From NCBI GenBank assembly GCA_905235955.1, contig CAJONN010000092.1, positions 1 to 7,691 of the forward strand: a DNA stretch of 7,691 nt. The letters are read 5' to 3'. The position numbers and the translations under genes are program-made. Within the stretch, counting starts at the first letter, position 1; each line of letters starts with the position of its first letter. The notes beneath the pieces are model-generated. The model was not told the DNA's origin. It worked only from the letters and a program-made list of their open reading frames with translations, and searched no databases. The stretch is from an uncultured Marinilabiliaceae bacterium. Lineage in GTDB: Bacteria > Bacteroidota > Bacteroidia > Bacteroidales > Marinilabiliaceae. Positions 1 through 6,970 of the stretch are shown here, in pieces.

Positions 1-5
1 TTTTG

Positions 6-35
6 TTACTTTTTCTGTCGGCACAGAAAAAGTAA
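6..35. repeat. Perfect 13-bp inverted repeat, hairpin 3' of murB
   Basis: The arms TTACTTTTTCTGT (6-18) and ACAGAAAAAGTAA (23-35) are exact reverse complements around a CGGC loop. The element lies about 70 nt past the murB stop, so it could end murB transcription or convergent transcription from the left. Neither strand has a clean T-run directly after the stem: the minus side continues ACAAAA and the plus side AAGAC. The U-rich tract sits inside the stem instead. That makes a classical intrinsic terminator uncertain, and a dispersed palindromic repeat is equally possible. The stem itself is certain; its role is inference. Confidence 0.6.
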
Positions 36-83
36 AAGACTAATGAAAAAGCCGTGTTTGGAAATTTGTTTGCAGTACATTTC

Positions 84-101
84 TACTTGCGAAACTTGAG
101 C
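84..101 (-). repeat. 18-bp repeat copy 1, downstream of murB
   Basis: Read on the minus strand this is GCTCAAGTTTCGCAAGTA, beginning 5 nt after the murB TAG. The same 18 bases occur at 7582-7599 on the plus strand, just after the acyltransferase stop. In both places the repeat has the same orientation relative to the gene it follows. It contains CAAGT twice, separated by TTCG. The role is unknown; a 3'-UTR element or a piece of a dispersed intergenic repeat are the likely options. Confidence 0.6.
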
Positions 102-106
102 ACTTA

Positions 107-1120
107 CTATTTTCCACCAATTTTACAAACTTCCATTTCCAGCTCTATTCCGAATAGTTTTTTTACATCGTGGCATATAGCATTGGCCAAATTCATCACA
201 TCGGCACCCGTTGCACCACCATTGTTGACTATCACCAGTGCTTGCTTATCGTGCACCGCAGCAGCGCCCAAACTCTTACCCTTCCAGCCAGCTTGCTCAA
301 TGAGCCAACCTGCCGGAATCTTAACTCGTCCGTTGGGCAACTTATAGTGTGGCATTAACTCATAACGTGAATGTATGGCACTTGCTATGCTACTATCAAC
401 TTCTGGATTTTTGAAGAAACTACCGGCACTACCTTGCTTCTGCGGATTGGGCAATTTGCTATTGCGAATGTCAATTATTGCACTACGAACATTCTGCAAT
501 GTAGCACCACCAAATTCACTAACACGCTGACTAACAGGTCCGTAGTCTAAGTTAAGTTCACCATGCGTCTTCAGCTTATACTCTACAGCAGTTACCATGG
601 CTTTGCCCTTCAGTTCGTGCTTGAATATGCTATCGCGATAACCAAACTCACATTCATCGCCACTTAGCACAAAAGCTTTGCCCGAAGGAATAAGCACGCC
701 TTCGACCTTAGATATAGTCTGTCCGGCTTCAGCGCCGTATGCACCCACATTTTGCACTGGCGATGCGCCAACAGTGCCGGGTATGCCAGAGAGATTTTCT
801 AAACCATAAAAATTATGGCTAACCGCAAAAGATACCAAATTGTCCCACACCACGCCAGCATCAGCTCTCAGCACAACTTCATCGGCTTTTTGCGAAACTA
901 TTTTGATATCTCGCATCTGAGGCCGAGCAACTACACCTTCTATGTCGCTAAGAAAGAGCATATTACTGCCGCCACCAAGCACAAAAATAGGTTGCGAACC
1001 AGCATAAGATATCATATGCCTAACATCATCAACAGAAAAACAATCGATAAAGAGGCGAGCTGCTACATCGATGCCAAAGGTGTTGAGCCTTTTTAGTGAA
1101 TAATGGTTGTATACATTCAT
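107..1120 (-). CDS. murB: UDP-N-acetylmuramate dehydrogenase (UDP-N-acetylenolpyruvoylglucosamine reductase), type I MurB
   Basis: MurB is the cytoplasmic FAD enzyme that uses NADPH to reduce UDP-GlcNAc-enolpyruvate to UDP-MurNAc, the second committed step of peptidoglycan precursor synthesis. The 337-residue length fits type I enzymes (E. coli about 342). The N-terminal FAD domain shows GGGSNMLF at residues 49-56 and GIPGTVGASPVQNVGAYG at 112-129. GYRDS (160-164) gives the conserved Arg162, and GSFFKNP (233-239) gives the proton-donor Ser234. The C-terminal IELEMEV (325-331) holds the catalytic Glu, at 328 or 330. The ATG at 1120 opens the expected N-terminus, with the SLKRLNTFGI stretch (8-17) typical of the family. 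No Shine-Dalgarno motif precedes it, which is usual in Bacteroidota. It diverges from the barrel gene across 261 bp. All key residues look intact. The family assignment is firm. Confidence 0.97.
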   Translation of the reverse strand: MNVYNHYSLKRLNTFGIDVAARLFIDCFSVDDVRHMISYAGSQPIFVLGGGSNMLFLSDIEGVVARPQMRDIKIVSQKADEVVLRADAGVVWDNLVSFAVSHNFYGLENLSGIPGTVGASPVQNVGAYGAEAGQTISKVEGVLIPSGKAFVLSGDECEFGYRDSIFKHELKGKAMVTAVEYKLKTHGELNLDYGPVSQRVSEFGGATLQNVRSAIIDIRNSKLPNPQKQGSAGSFFKNPEVDSSIASAIHSRYELMPHYKLPNGRVKIPAGWLIEQAGWKGKSLGAAAVHDKQALVIVNNGGATGADVMNLANAICHDVKKLFGIELEMEVCKIGGK

Positions 1121-1201
1121 TTATTTAAAATGAGAAAAAAGGTTTTATACTATTTCAACAACAAATTAATGCAAAAAAATAGACAATTTTTTATATCATG
1201 G

Positions 1202-1209
1202 CAAAAATA
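1202..1209 (-). promoter_or_regulatory. Candidate murB promoter -7 box
   Basis: On the minus strand this reads TATTTTTG, a full match to the Bacteroidota -7 consensus TAnnTTTG. It would give a leader of roughly 75-80 nt before the murB ATG. No good -33 TTTG lies at the usual distance, so this rests on one box. It sits 3 bp from a plus-strand box of the same type (1213-1220), forming a tight divergent pair. Confidence 0.35.
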
Positions 1210-1212
1210 TGC

Positions 1213-1220
1213 TAACTTTG
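1213..1220 (+). promoter_or_regulatory. Candidate upstream promoter -7 box for the beta-barrel gene
   Basis: TAACTTTG matches TAnnTTTG exactly. A T-run (TTTT at 1189-1192) lies 20 bp upstream, a three-of-four match to the -33 TTTG. Transcription would begin near 1227 and leave a leader of about 155 nt. That leader would contain the small hairpin at 1283-1299 and a second promoter-like box at 1340-1347. This is the best-supported promoter in the divergent region, but it is predicted by consensus only. Confidence 0.45.
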
Positions 1221-1282
1221 GGGCAACTTTTTGCGTACTTATATAGTTCGCATTTGTGAAAAATACAATATTTACCCTTAAT

Positions 1283-1299
1283 TATCTGTCAATCAGATA
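1283..1299. repeat. Small perfect inverted repeat in the intergenic region
   Basis: TATCTG (1283-1288) and CAGATA (1294-1299) pair perfectly around TCAAT. It is a short hairpin, or a dyad of the kind a dimeric regulator binds, between the upstream promoter candidate and the barrel gene. A 6-bp dyad in A/T-rich DNA can occur by chance. Confidence 0.3.
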
Positions 1300-1339
1300 C
1301 AAGTGTATGATATTAAATAAAAATCCCAAAAATAGTGAG

Positions 1340-1347
1340 TATATTTG
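1340..1347 (+). promoter_or_regulatory. Candidate proximal promoter -7 box for the beta-barrel gene
   Basis: TATATTTG matches TAnnTTTG and would give a short leader of about 28 nt before the ATG at 1382. No -33 TTTG is visible at 17-23 bp upstream. The box forms one arm of an imperfect dyad with CAAAAATA at 1327-1334, which is itself a full -7 match on the minus strand. Confidence 0.35.
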
Positions 1348-1361
1348 GGGCTATTAAGTAA

Positions 1362-1379
1362 ATGAAAAAAAAACATTAA
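1362..1379 (+). CDS. Putative five-codon upstream ORF (MKKKH)
   Basis: An ATG at 1362 followed by three AAA codons, CAT and TAA ends 2 nt before the ATG of the barrel gene. It lies inside the leader of both candidate promoters. If translated, termination next to the downstream start could couple the two. The lysine run may simply reflect the A-rich leader common before Bacteroidota start codons, so reality as a translated ORF is doubtful. Confidence 0.2.
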   Translation: MKKKH

Positions 1380-1381
1380 GA

Positions 1382-2188
1382 ATGCGAAAATACATACTGA
1401 TATTAGCATTAGCTATTTCAGCCTTAGCTACTAACGCCAGTGCCCAATATAGCAACAGAAAAGAGATACCGTGGATATTACGTGGCTTTAGCGCAGAAGT
1501 TAAAGTAGGTCCGAATATTTTTCACGGAGATATTAGCGACAACAACAAAGTACGTTTCTGTGGCGAACTTACTGCACGCAGAGAAGTATTGCCAATACTT
1601 GACATTCGCACCGACATTGATGGTGGTGTTATTGCTGGCGAAATAGATCGTTATTTTTGGCCTGCAAGTTTTAAGACAAACTACTATGTGTGGGATTTGG
1701 GTGTAGACTATCGTTTTCTGAATACAGGCGGAAAATACTACGACAAGCGTTTGTTTGAACCATACGTAGGTGCTGGTGTGGGCATAATGCTGTTCAATCC
1801 AAAAACATCAGCGCCATACTTAGATCAATATTCAGATATAGCGGGCTTCAATGTAGAAGGTTTTACGACTACGCCTATGGCATTTCTTGATTTGGGTGTA
1901 CGCTATTTCTATGACAAGAATTGGGGCATTAGGTTGGAAACAAAGCTGACTGTACCATTTGGCAACAACTCTGATAAGCTTGATGGACACGACAGCCGAT
2001 ATACAGATAAAGACAATGGCATAATATTGGGTGAATTCAACTATGATATGATTGGCTCTATCGTGGTGGGTGTTTCATACAAGTTCTACCAATCTACTTT
2101 CAAGACATCATCTAAGTACAACCGCAAGACATACTTGAACAACCGACGTGCATATAGGCGCAATGCTCAACGCACCAGACGTCGTTGA
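1382..2188 (+). CDS. Exported outer-membrane beta-barrel protein, function unknown
   Basis: This is a 268-residue protein with a signal peptide: basic MRK, a hydrophobic core, and an Ala-Ser-Ala site cleaved before Gln22. The mature part is built of short alternating strands with aromatic and glycine-rich ends, such as YYVWDLGVDYRF (101-112), EPYVGAGVGIMLF (126-138), FLDLGVRYF (168-176) and MIGSIVVGVSYKF (223-235). That is the pattern of an 8-10-stranded outer-membrane barrel of the OmpA-N/DUF6089-like kind. The barrel appears to end at Phe235. A tail of about 33 residues follows, rich in Arg and Lys with no acidic residues, ending in Arg-Arg-Arg. Most small barrels end at the terminal aromatic residue, so the tail is unusual. 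It has its own intergenic promoters upstream and a terminator downstream, so it is probably monocistronic. Export and barrel fold are inferred from pattern; exact family and role are not recognised. Confidence 0.75.
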   Translation: MRKYILILALAISALATNASAQYSNRKEIPWILRGFSAEVKVGPNIFHGDISDNNKVRFCGELTARREVLPILDIRTDIDGGVIAGEIDRYFWPASFKTNYYVWDLGVDYRFLNTGGKYYDKRLFEPYVGAGVGIMLFNPKTSAPYLDQYSDIAGFNVEGFTTTPMAFLDLGVRYFYDKNWGIRLETKLTVPFGNNSDKLDGHDSRYTDKDNGIILGEFNYDMIGSIVVGVSYKFYQSTFKTSSKYNRKTYLNNRRAYRRNAQRTRRR

Positions 2189-2215
2189 TAGTGGCTACCC
2201 AACAGAACATTTTTG
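2184..2215 (+). promoter_or_regulatory. Weak candidate promoter upstream of uvrB
   Basis: GTTG (2184-2187), 20 bp of spacing, then CATTTTTG (2208-2215) resembles TTTG-N20-TAnnTTTG with one mismatch in each box. It overlaps the barrel gene's stop codon. Transcription starting near 2222 would have to cross the terminator hairpin at 2261-2294 before reaching uvrB. No better box is visible between the terminator and the uvrB start. Confidence 0.25.
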
Positions 2216-2260
2216 TGTGCATACACACACAATACAAAATCTGAAAAAAGTAGAAAACAT

Positions 2261-2294
2261 AAGAGAGGTTGCCTCAAAAAAGCAGCCTCTTTTT
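2261..2294 (+). terminator. Intrinsic terminator after the beta-barrel gene
   Basis: AGAGGTTGC (2264-2272) pairs with GCAGCCTCT (2282-2290) over nine base pairs, one of them G-U, around the loop CTCAAAAAA. A T-run at 2290-2294 follows the stem. A/T pairs at the base extend it to 2261. This is the strongest terminator in the window. It ends only 13 nt before the uvrB ATG, so it may also act as an attenuator or cover the uvrB translation start. Confidence 0.85.
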
Positions 2295-2307
2295 CATTGA
2301 ATAAGCA

Positions 2308-4317
2308 ATGGACTTTGAATTAGTATCAAAATATAGTCCGACGGGCGACCAACCACAAGCCATCAGAGAGCTTGCTGAGGGCATAAACCGAGGCTTGAAG
2401 CATCAGACACTGCTGGGCGTCACAGGGTCGGGCAAAACATTTACCATTGCCAACGTCATAGCACAAACTCACAGGCCAACATTGGTGCTGAGCCACAACA
2501 AAACATTAGCCGCACAGCTATATGGCGAATTCAAAGAATTTTTCCCAAACAATGCTGTAGAATATTTCGTTTCGTACTACGACTATTATCAGCCCGAAGC
2601 CTACATAGCATCAACCGACACATATATTGAAAAAGACCTTGCTATAAATGAAGAGCTCGACAAATTGCGCCTCAGCTCAACAATGGCACTAATGTCAGGG
2701 CGGCGCGACATCATCATAGTTTCATCAGTGTCGTGCCTCTACGGCTTGGGCAACCCTGACGACTTCTACGCTGGCGTTATCGATGTGAAAGTGGGGCAAA
2801 ATATTGGGTTAACAACATTTTTACGCCAACTCACCGACTCGCTCTATAGCCGAAACGAAGTAGTATTCGACCGTGGCAACTTCCGTGTAAAAGGCGACAC
2901 CGTTGATATTTACCTTGCCTACACCGACTATGCTTTGCGCATAATATTTTGGGGCGATGAGATAGAGAGCATCGAGTCGTTTGACCCAATAAACAATAGC
3001 ACCATTGAGCGTTTTAGCGACTTCAAGATATTCCCAGCCAACATTTTTCTGACCTCAAAAGACCGTACACAACAAGCTATTAGGCAGATACAAGACGACC
3101 TAATGAAGCAAATATCAATGTTTGAAGCCGAAGGCAAACGCATTGAAGCTAAGCGGTTGCAACAACGTGTGGAATATGACATTGAGATGATAAAAGAGCT
3201 TGGTTATTGTCCCGGAGTAGAAAACTATTCACGCTACTTCGACGGCAGAGAGGCTGGTTCACGTCCGTTTTGTCTGCTCGATTATTTCCCAAAAGACTTC
3301 TTAATAGTAGTAGACGAGAGCCACGTAACGTTGCCACAAATAAAAGCCATGTATGGTGGCGACCGCTCGCGCAAAGATGCACTTGTAGAGTATGGTTTCC
3401 GATTGCCAGCCGCCAAAGACAATCGTCCGCTCACATTTGAAGAGTTTGAGCAGATGACCAACCAAATAATCTACGTTAGTGCCACGCCAGCCGAATATGA
3501 GCTTGAGCACAGCGGAGGCGTATACGTAGAACAAATAGTGCGCCCCACCGGTTTGCTCGACCCCATCATCGATGTGCGCACCAGCGTAAATCAGGTAGAC
3601 GACCTCATTGGCGAAATAAACGAACGCATCAAACTGCATGAGCGCACCCTTGTAACTACACTAACAAAGCGCATGGCCGAAGAACTGAGCGAATATCTCA
3701 TACGCATGGGAATAAGCACTGCCTACATACATTCTGACGTTGACACGCTCGACCGAATCAAAATAATGGAAGAGCTACGTGCTGGCGAATTTGATGTATT
3801 GGTAGGCGTCAACTTGCTACGCGAAGGACTCGACCTGCCAGAAGTGTCGCTCGTAGCTATACTCGATGCCGACAAAGAGGGCTTCTTGCGTTCAGAACGT
3901 TCACTGACACAAACTGCAGGACGCGCAGCCCGCAACCTCAACGGACGTGTGATAATGTATGCCGACAAAATAACGCCATCGATGCAAGCCACCATAGACT
4001 CAACCAATGAGCGACGCGCTAAGCAAATGGCATACAACGAGCGCAACAACATTACGCCACAAGCACTCAATAAGGCTCTTACCAACAACCTACTCACACA
4101 AACTGCCAACGTAAAAGAGTATGCTGAAATAGCCCGACAAGAGGCAAAAGTAGCAGAAGCAAGTGCCACATACACTACCAAACCACAAATAGAAAAAGCT
4201 ATTGCTACGGCACAAAAAAATATGAAAAAAGCAGCCAAAGAACTCGACTTTATTGCCGCAGCACAATATAGAGACGAAATAAAGGCTTTGGAGAAATTGG
4301 CAGAAGAGCTTGCTTAG
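2308..4317 (+). CDS. uvrB: UvrABC excinuclease subunit B
   Basis: UvrB is the damage-verification subunit of nucleotide excision repair; it is loaded by UvrA and recruits UvrC for dual incision. The 669 residues match the family length. Walker A GVTGSGKT is at 37-44. The DNA-gripping beta-hairpin has YYDYYQPEAY at 90-99. The UvrA-interacting region follows, then Walker B DESH at 336-339 and the SAT motif at 391-393. Helicase motifs V and VI lie at about 500-543, with QTAGRAARN at 535-543. Many proteobacterial UvrBs have Ile in place of that Ala; I recall the Ala form from Bacteroidota. The C-terminal UVR domain that binds UvrC spans about 625-662. The chosen ATG gives the standard opening FELVSKYSPTGDQPQAI. 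The gene is complete with no missing motif. Its start lies 13 nt after a terminator T-run, leaving no obvious place for its own promoter. Confidence 0.98.
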   Translation: MDFELVSKYSPTGDQPQAIRELAEGINRGLKHQTLLGVTGSGKTFTIANVIAQTHRPTLVLSHNKTLAAQLYGEFKEFFPNNAVEYFVSYYDYYQPEAYIASTDTYIEKDLAINEELDKLRLSSTMALMSGRRDIIIVSSVSCLYGLGNPDDFYAGVIDVKVGQNIGLTTFLRQLTDSLYSRNEVVFDRGNFRVKGDTVDIYLAYTDYALRIIFWGDEIESIESFDPINNSTIERFSDFKIFPANIFLTSKDRTQQAIRQIQDDLMKQISMFEAEGKRIEAKRLQQRVEYDIEMIKELGYCPGVENYSRYFDGREAGSRPFCLLDYFPKDFLIVVDESHVTLPQIKAMYGGDRSRKDALVEYGFRLPAAKDNRPLTFEEFEQMTNQIIYVSATPAEYELEHSGGVYVEQIVRPTGLLDPIIDVRTSVNQVDDLIGEINERIKLHERTLVTTLTKRMAEELSEYLIRMGISTAYIHSDVDTLDRIKIMEELRAGEFDVLVGVNLLREGLDLPEVSLVAILDADKEGFLRSERSLTQTAGRAARNLNGRVIMYADKITPSMQATIDSTNERRAKQMAYNERNNITPQALNKALTNNLLTQTANVKEYAEIARQEAKVAEASATYTTKPQIEKAIATAQKNMKKAAKELDFIAAAQYRDEIKALEKLAEELA

Positions 4318-4334
4318 CTTTGAACTATAAGTTA

Positions 4335-4342
4335 TAAGTTTG
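4335..4342 (+). promoter_or_regulatory. Candidate -7 box before the DUF4831 gene
   Basis: TAAGTTTG matches TAnnTTTG and lies 26 nt before the ATG at 4369, a common leader length. A TTTG at 4319-4322 is only 12 bp upstream, too close for a normal -33 box. Repeated TATAAGTT motifs precede it. If active, it would drive DUF4831-pepD-acyltransferase independently of uvrB. Confidence 0.4.
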
Positions 4343-4368
4343 CATAAAAATAAAACATCAAAAAAAAT

Positions 4369-5478
4369 ATGAAAAAACTAACAGCCATACTGATAGCTGC
4401 ATTAGCAGCATCGGCTACAATACAAGCCAAAGACAAAGAAACTGTTACCATCACCCCAATATCTCAAGATGCTGACGCAGCCAATGGTGGCATCATATAC
4501 TCGCTTCCTAAAACTATGCTACGCATCAAAGTAGAGGCCGAAGTTACTATCAGAAAAGCTGGTCCATATTATCGCTACTCCAACAAATTCCTGAACCTCA
4601 ACGATGTAATAACTGAAGATAGCAAAACATGGAGCATCAAAAACGTAAGCATTGAAGCATTTGGCACACCCGATGCAAACCGCACATACAAAATAAGTGG
4701 CACAACATTGCCAGCCATTCAGCTCACCAACAGAGGCATAATTGAGAGCATCAACGCTACACACACAGCTCACAAAGGCAAAAGCAGCAACAATACAACA
4801 ACCAACAACAATAGCGACATAACAGAACCTACATTCGACAACGTCAGACTCGGACGCAACGTGCTCACAAAAACATCAACGGCAGCTATGGCCGAAGAGG
4901 CAGCACTCTCAATATATCGCCTACGCGATAAACGCATTTCATTGCTTGGCGGTGAAGACGCTACCATACTACACGACGAAGGTTCGTATGACAAAGTATT
5001 TAGTGAAATAGACAAACTCGAAGCCGAATATATTTCACTCTTCGCTGGCAAAGAAGAGAAAACCATAGTAACCAAATACTTCGACATAGAGCCGGGCGCA
5101 ACAAGCCTCACAAACACCGTTTTGTTTCGCTTCTCTGAAACCGACGGCTTTTTAGATGCTATGGACATCACAGGCAAACCCGTATACATCGACATCGACT
5201 ATTCACAAAAAAGCAATGTAAACGCCTATCAGGCCGACTCTAAGCAACGCAAACAAAACCCAATAAACGGCTTCAGATATATCATTCCGGGAACAATAAA
5301 CGTGAAAATAATAGACCGAAACATACTCCTCACCGAAGCCAACATACAATGTAGCCAAAACGGACAAGAAGCCACATTGCCAGCCACTACACTAACCAAC
5401 AACACCATCAGACTAAACCCCAACAACGGCGCAATAACAGAGATAAACGCCATAAAAGTTGACAATAGCAAAAAATAA
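4369..5478 (+). CDS. Exported DUF4831-family protein, function unknown
   Basis: The 369-residue product starts with a clear signal peptide: MKK, a hydrophobic alanine-rich core, and a likely cleavage after Ala20 (IQA). No lipobox Cys is present, so it should be periplasmic or outer-membrane associated rather than a lipoprotein. Family resemblance is to DUF4831, uncharacterised proteins that I know from Bacteroidota. Visible features are the GGIIYSLPKTMLRIKVEAEV segment (40-59), the GPYYRYSNKFL stretch (65-75), an Asn/Thr/Ser-rich linker at about 139-149, a central helical part with AMAEEAALSIYRLRDKRISLL (173-193) and EIDKLEAEYISLF (213-225), and a beta-rich C-terminal half with GFRYIIPGTINVKI (301-314). 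There are no catalytic motifs I recognise. The pepD ATG follows after 6 bp, so the two are very probably co-transcribed. The family call is from memory of the fold pattern and is fairly confident; the function is unknown. Confidence 0.8.
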   Translation: MKKLTAILIAALAASATIQAKDKETVTITPISQDADAANGGIIYSLPKTMLRIKVEAEVTIRKAGPYYRYSNKFLNLNDVITEDSKTWSIKNVSIEAFGTPDANRTYKISGTTLPAIQLTNRGIIESINATHTAHKGKSSNNTTTNNNSDITEPTFDNVRLGRNVLTKTSTAAMAEEAALSIYRLRDKRISLLGGEDATILHDEGSYDKVFSEIDKLEAEYISLFAGKEEKTIVTKYFDIEPGATSLTNTVLFRFSETDGFLDAMDITGKPVYIDIDYSQKSNVNAYQADSKQRKQNPINGFRYIIPGTINVKIIDRNILLTEANIQCSQNGQEATLPATTLTNNTIRLNPNNGAITEINAIKVDNSKK

Positions 5479-5484
5479 ACTATT

Positions 5485-6948
5485 ATGGGAAAAGAGATAA
5501 CACAACTCCAACCACAGGGCGTATGGCAACACTTCTATGCCCTCACACAAATACCACGTCCATCGGCACACGCCAATGCAGCCCTTGAATACATCAAAAA
5601 CACAGCATTGCAATTGGGCTACGAAGCTTTTCGCGACGACTGTGGCAACACCATTGTGCGCATACCAGCCACAGCTGGCATGGAGAACAAGGTAGGCGTA
5701 ATACTGCAAGGACATGCTGATATGGTGCCACAAAAAAACGACAACAAACAGCACAACTTCGAAACCGACCCTATCGAAACCATAATAGACAACGGCTGGG
5801 TAAGAGCCAACGGCACAACACTTGGTGCCGACAATGGCATAGGCGTAGCAGCCGCAATGGCCATTATGACCGACAAAGATGCTGTGCACGGACCACTCGA
5901 AATACTTGTTACCATAGATGAAGAGACAAGTATGCTTGGTGCATCGGAACTAAAAAGTGGCATACTGAACGGACAAATACTACTCAACCTCGACTCTGAA
6001 ACCGAAGGCGAAGTATACATAGGTTGTGCAGGTGGTCTTGATGTTGGAGCAAAATTCAGATACGCACAAGTAGAAACTGCCCCAGACGACATTGCTATCA
6101 AAGTATGTATAAGCGGGCTACATGGCGGACACTCTGGTATGGACATATCTCTTGGCAGAGCCAACGCCAACAAACTCCTCTTCCGATTCCTAAAATATGC
6201 AGCAGCCAACTACGAAGCAATGCTTGCCGAAGTACATGGTGGCAACATGCGCAACGCTATACCTCGCGAAGCTTGGGCTATCATCACCATCGATAGCGAA
6301 GACAAAGAGGACTTTATCGAAGCTGTTGAGGAGTTTGAAGATATGTTTAGAGACGAATACTCTGGCACAGAGCAAAACCTATCATTTACAGCTCAAATAG
6401 TAGAGAAGCCCCAAACAGTGATGGATGAAATGTCGGCCGACGACCTTATCAACGCCATACATGGTTGTCCCAACGGCGTAATACGTATGAGCACCGAAAT
6501 GGAAAATCTGGTAGAGACATCGAGCAACCTCGCCATTGTTGATTCTCACGATGGCATAATCGACGTAAAAATACTTGTGCGCAGCTCAATAGACTCAGCC
6601 AAAGACGACATAGCCTCATCAATAGAGAGTATTATGCGACTTGCAGGTGCCGAAGTAGAGATGAGTGGCGAATATCCGGGGTGGGCTCCCAACACACAAT
6701 CAGAAGCCTTACGCGTACTGAGCGACACATACGCATCACTCTTTGGTAAAAAACCAAGCGTACGCGCCATACATGCCGGATTGGAGTGTGGAATAATGGC
6801 AGGTACATACCCACAGTGGGATATGGTAAGTTTTGGTCCAACAATAGAGCACCCTCACTCACCCAGCGAAAGAGTAAACATAGAGAGCGTAGACCGTTTC
6901 TACACACTACTCAAAAATACACTAAAAAACATACCAGATAAAAGATAG
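5485..6948 (+). CDS. pepD: Aminoacyl-histidine dipeptidase (Xaa-His dipeptidase), M20C metallopeptidase
   Basis: PepD is a cytoplasmic di-zinc peptidase that splits Xaa-His dipeptides such as carnosine and other unblocked dipeptides, recovering amino acids. The 487 residues match E. coli PepD in length and layout. Metal ligands line up with a constant offset of three from the E. coli numbering I know: His77 (GHADM), Asp116 (GADNG), Glu147 (DEETS), Asp170 (NLDSE) and His458 (HPHSPSE). Asp79 and the general base Glu146 are also present. The lid/dimerisation domain is inserted at roughly 190-400 and opens near the [11 protein letters not shown] motif (211-221). The C-terminal catalytic half carries HAGLECG (430-436). 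No signal peptide is present. It follows the DUF4831 gene by 6 bp, and the acyltransferase starts 22 bp later, so an operon is likely. The enzyme looks fully intact. Confidence 0.96.
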   Translation: MGKEITQLQPQGVWQHFYALTQIPRPSAHANAALEYIKNTALQLGYEAFRDDCGNTIVRIPATAGMENKVGVILQGHADMVPQKNDNKQHNFETDPIETIIDNGWVRANGTTLGADNGIGVAAAMAIMTDKDAVHGPLEILVTIDEETSMLGASELKSGILNGQILLNLDSETEGEVYIGCAGGLDVGAKFRYAQVETAPDDIAIKVCISGLHGGHSGMDISLGRANANKLLFRFLKYAAANYEAMLAEVHGGNMRNAIPREAWAIITIDSEDKEDFIEAVEEFEDMFRDEYSGTEQNLSFTAQIVEKPQTVMDEMSADDLINAIHGCPNGVIRMSTEMENLVETSSNLAIVDSHDGIIDVKILVRSSIDSAKDDIASSIESIMRLAGAEVEMSGEYPGWAPNTQSEALRVLSDTYASLFGKKPSVRAIHAGLECGIMAGTYPQWDMVSFGPTIEHPHSPSERVNIESVDRFYTLLKNTLKNIPDKR

Positions 6949-6970
6949 ACACTTATTATTTCCTCAGAGC

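Noticed and set aside
54..347. Plus-strand open frame at the left edge
   Set aside because: It is antisense to the C-terminal part of murB, which is intact and well conserved.
885..899. Possible third copy of the 18-bp repeat inside murB (TTGCGAAACT)
   Set aside because: Only 10 bases match and they encode conserved-frame MurB residues, so it is most likely chance.
1324..1350. Imperfect hairpin as a minus-strand terminator
   Set aside because: A T-rich stretch follows on the minus strand, but no minus-strand gene ends there and the stem has an A-A mismatch. The dyad is explained by facing promoter boxes.
3723..4238. Minus-strand open frame of 171 codons opposite the uvrB 3' half
   Set aside because: It is antisense to conserved UvrB helicase motifs and the UVR domain; its Ser/Ala/Arg-rich translation follows from the uvrB codons.
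5413..5889. Minus-strand open frame spanning the DUF4831/pepD junction
   Set aside because: It overlaps both real genes antisense, and its Cys/Tyr/Val-rich translation reflects the A/C-rich coding strand.
5619..6209. Long minus-strand open frame (196 codons) opposite pepD
   Set aside because: It lies wholly inside the intact pepD gene, has Ser/Pro-rich low-information content typical of an antisense shadow, and shows no recognisable motif.
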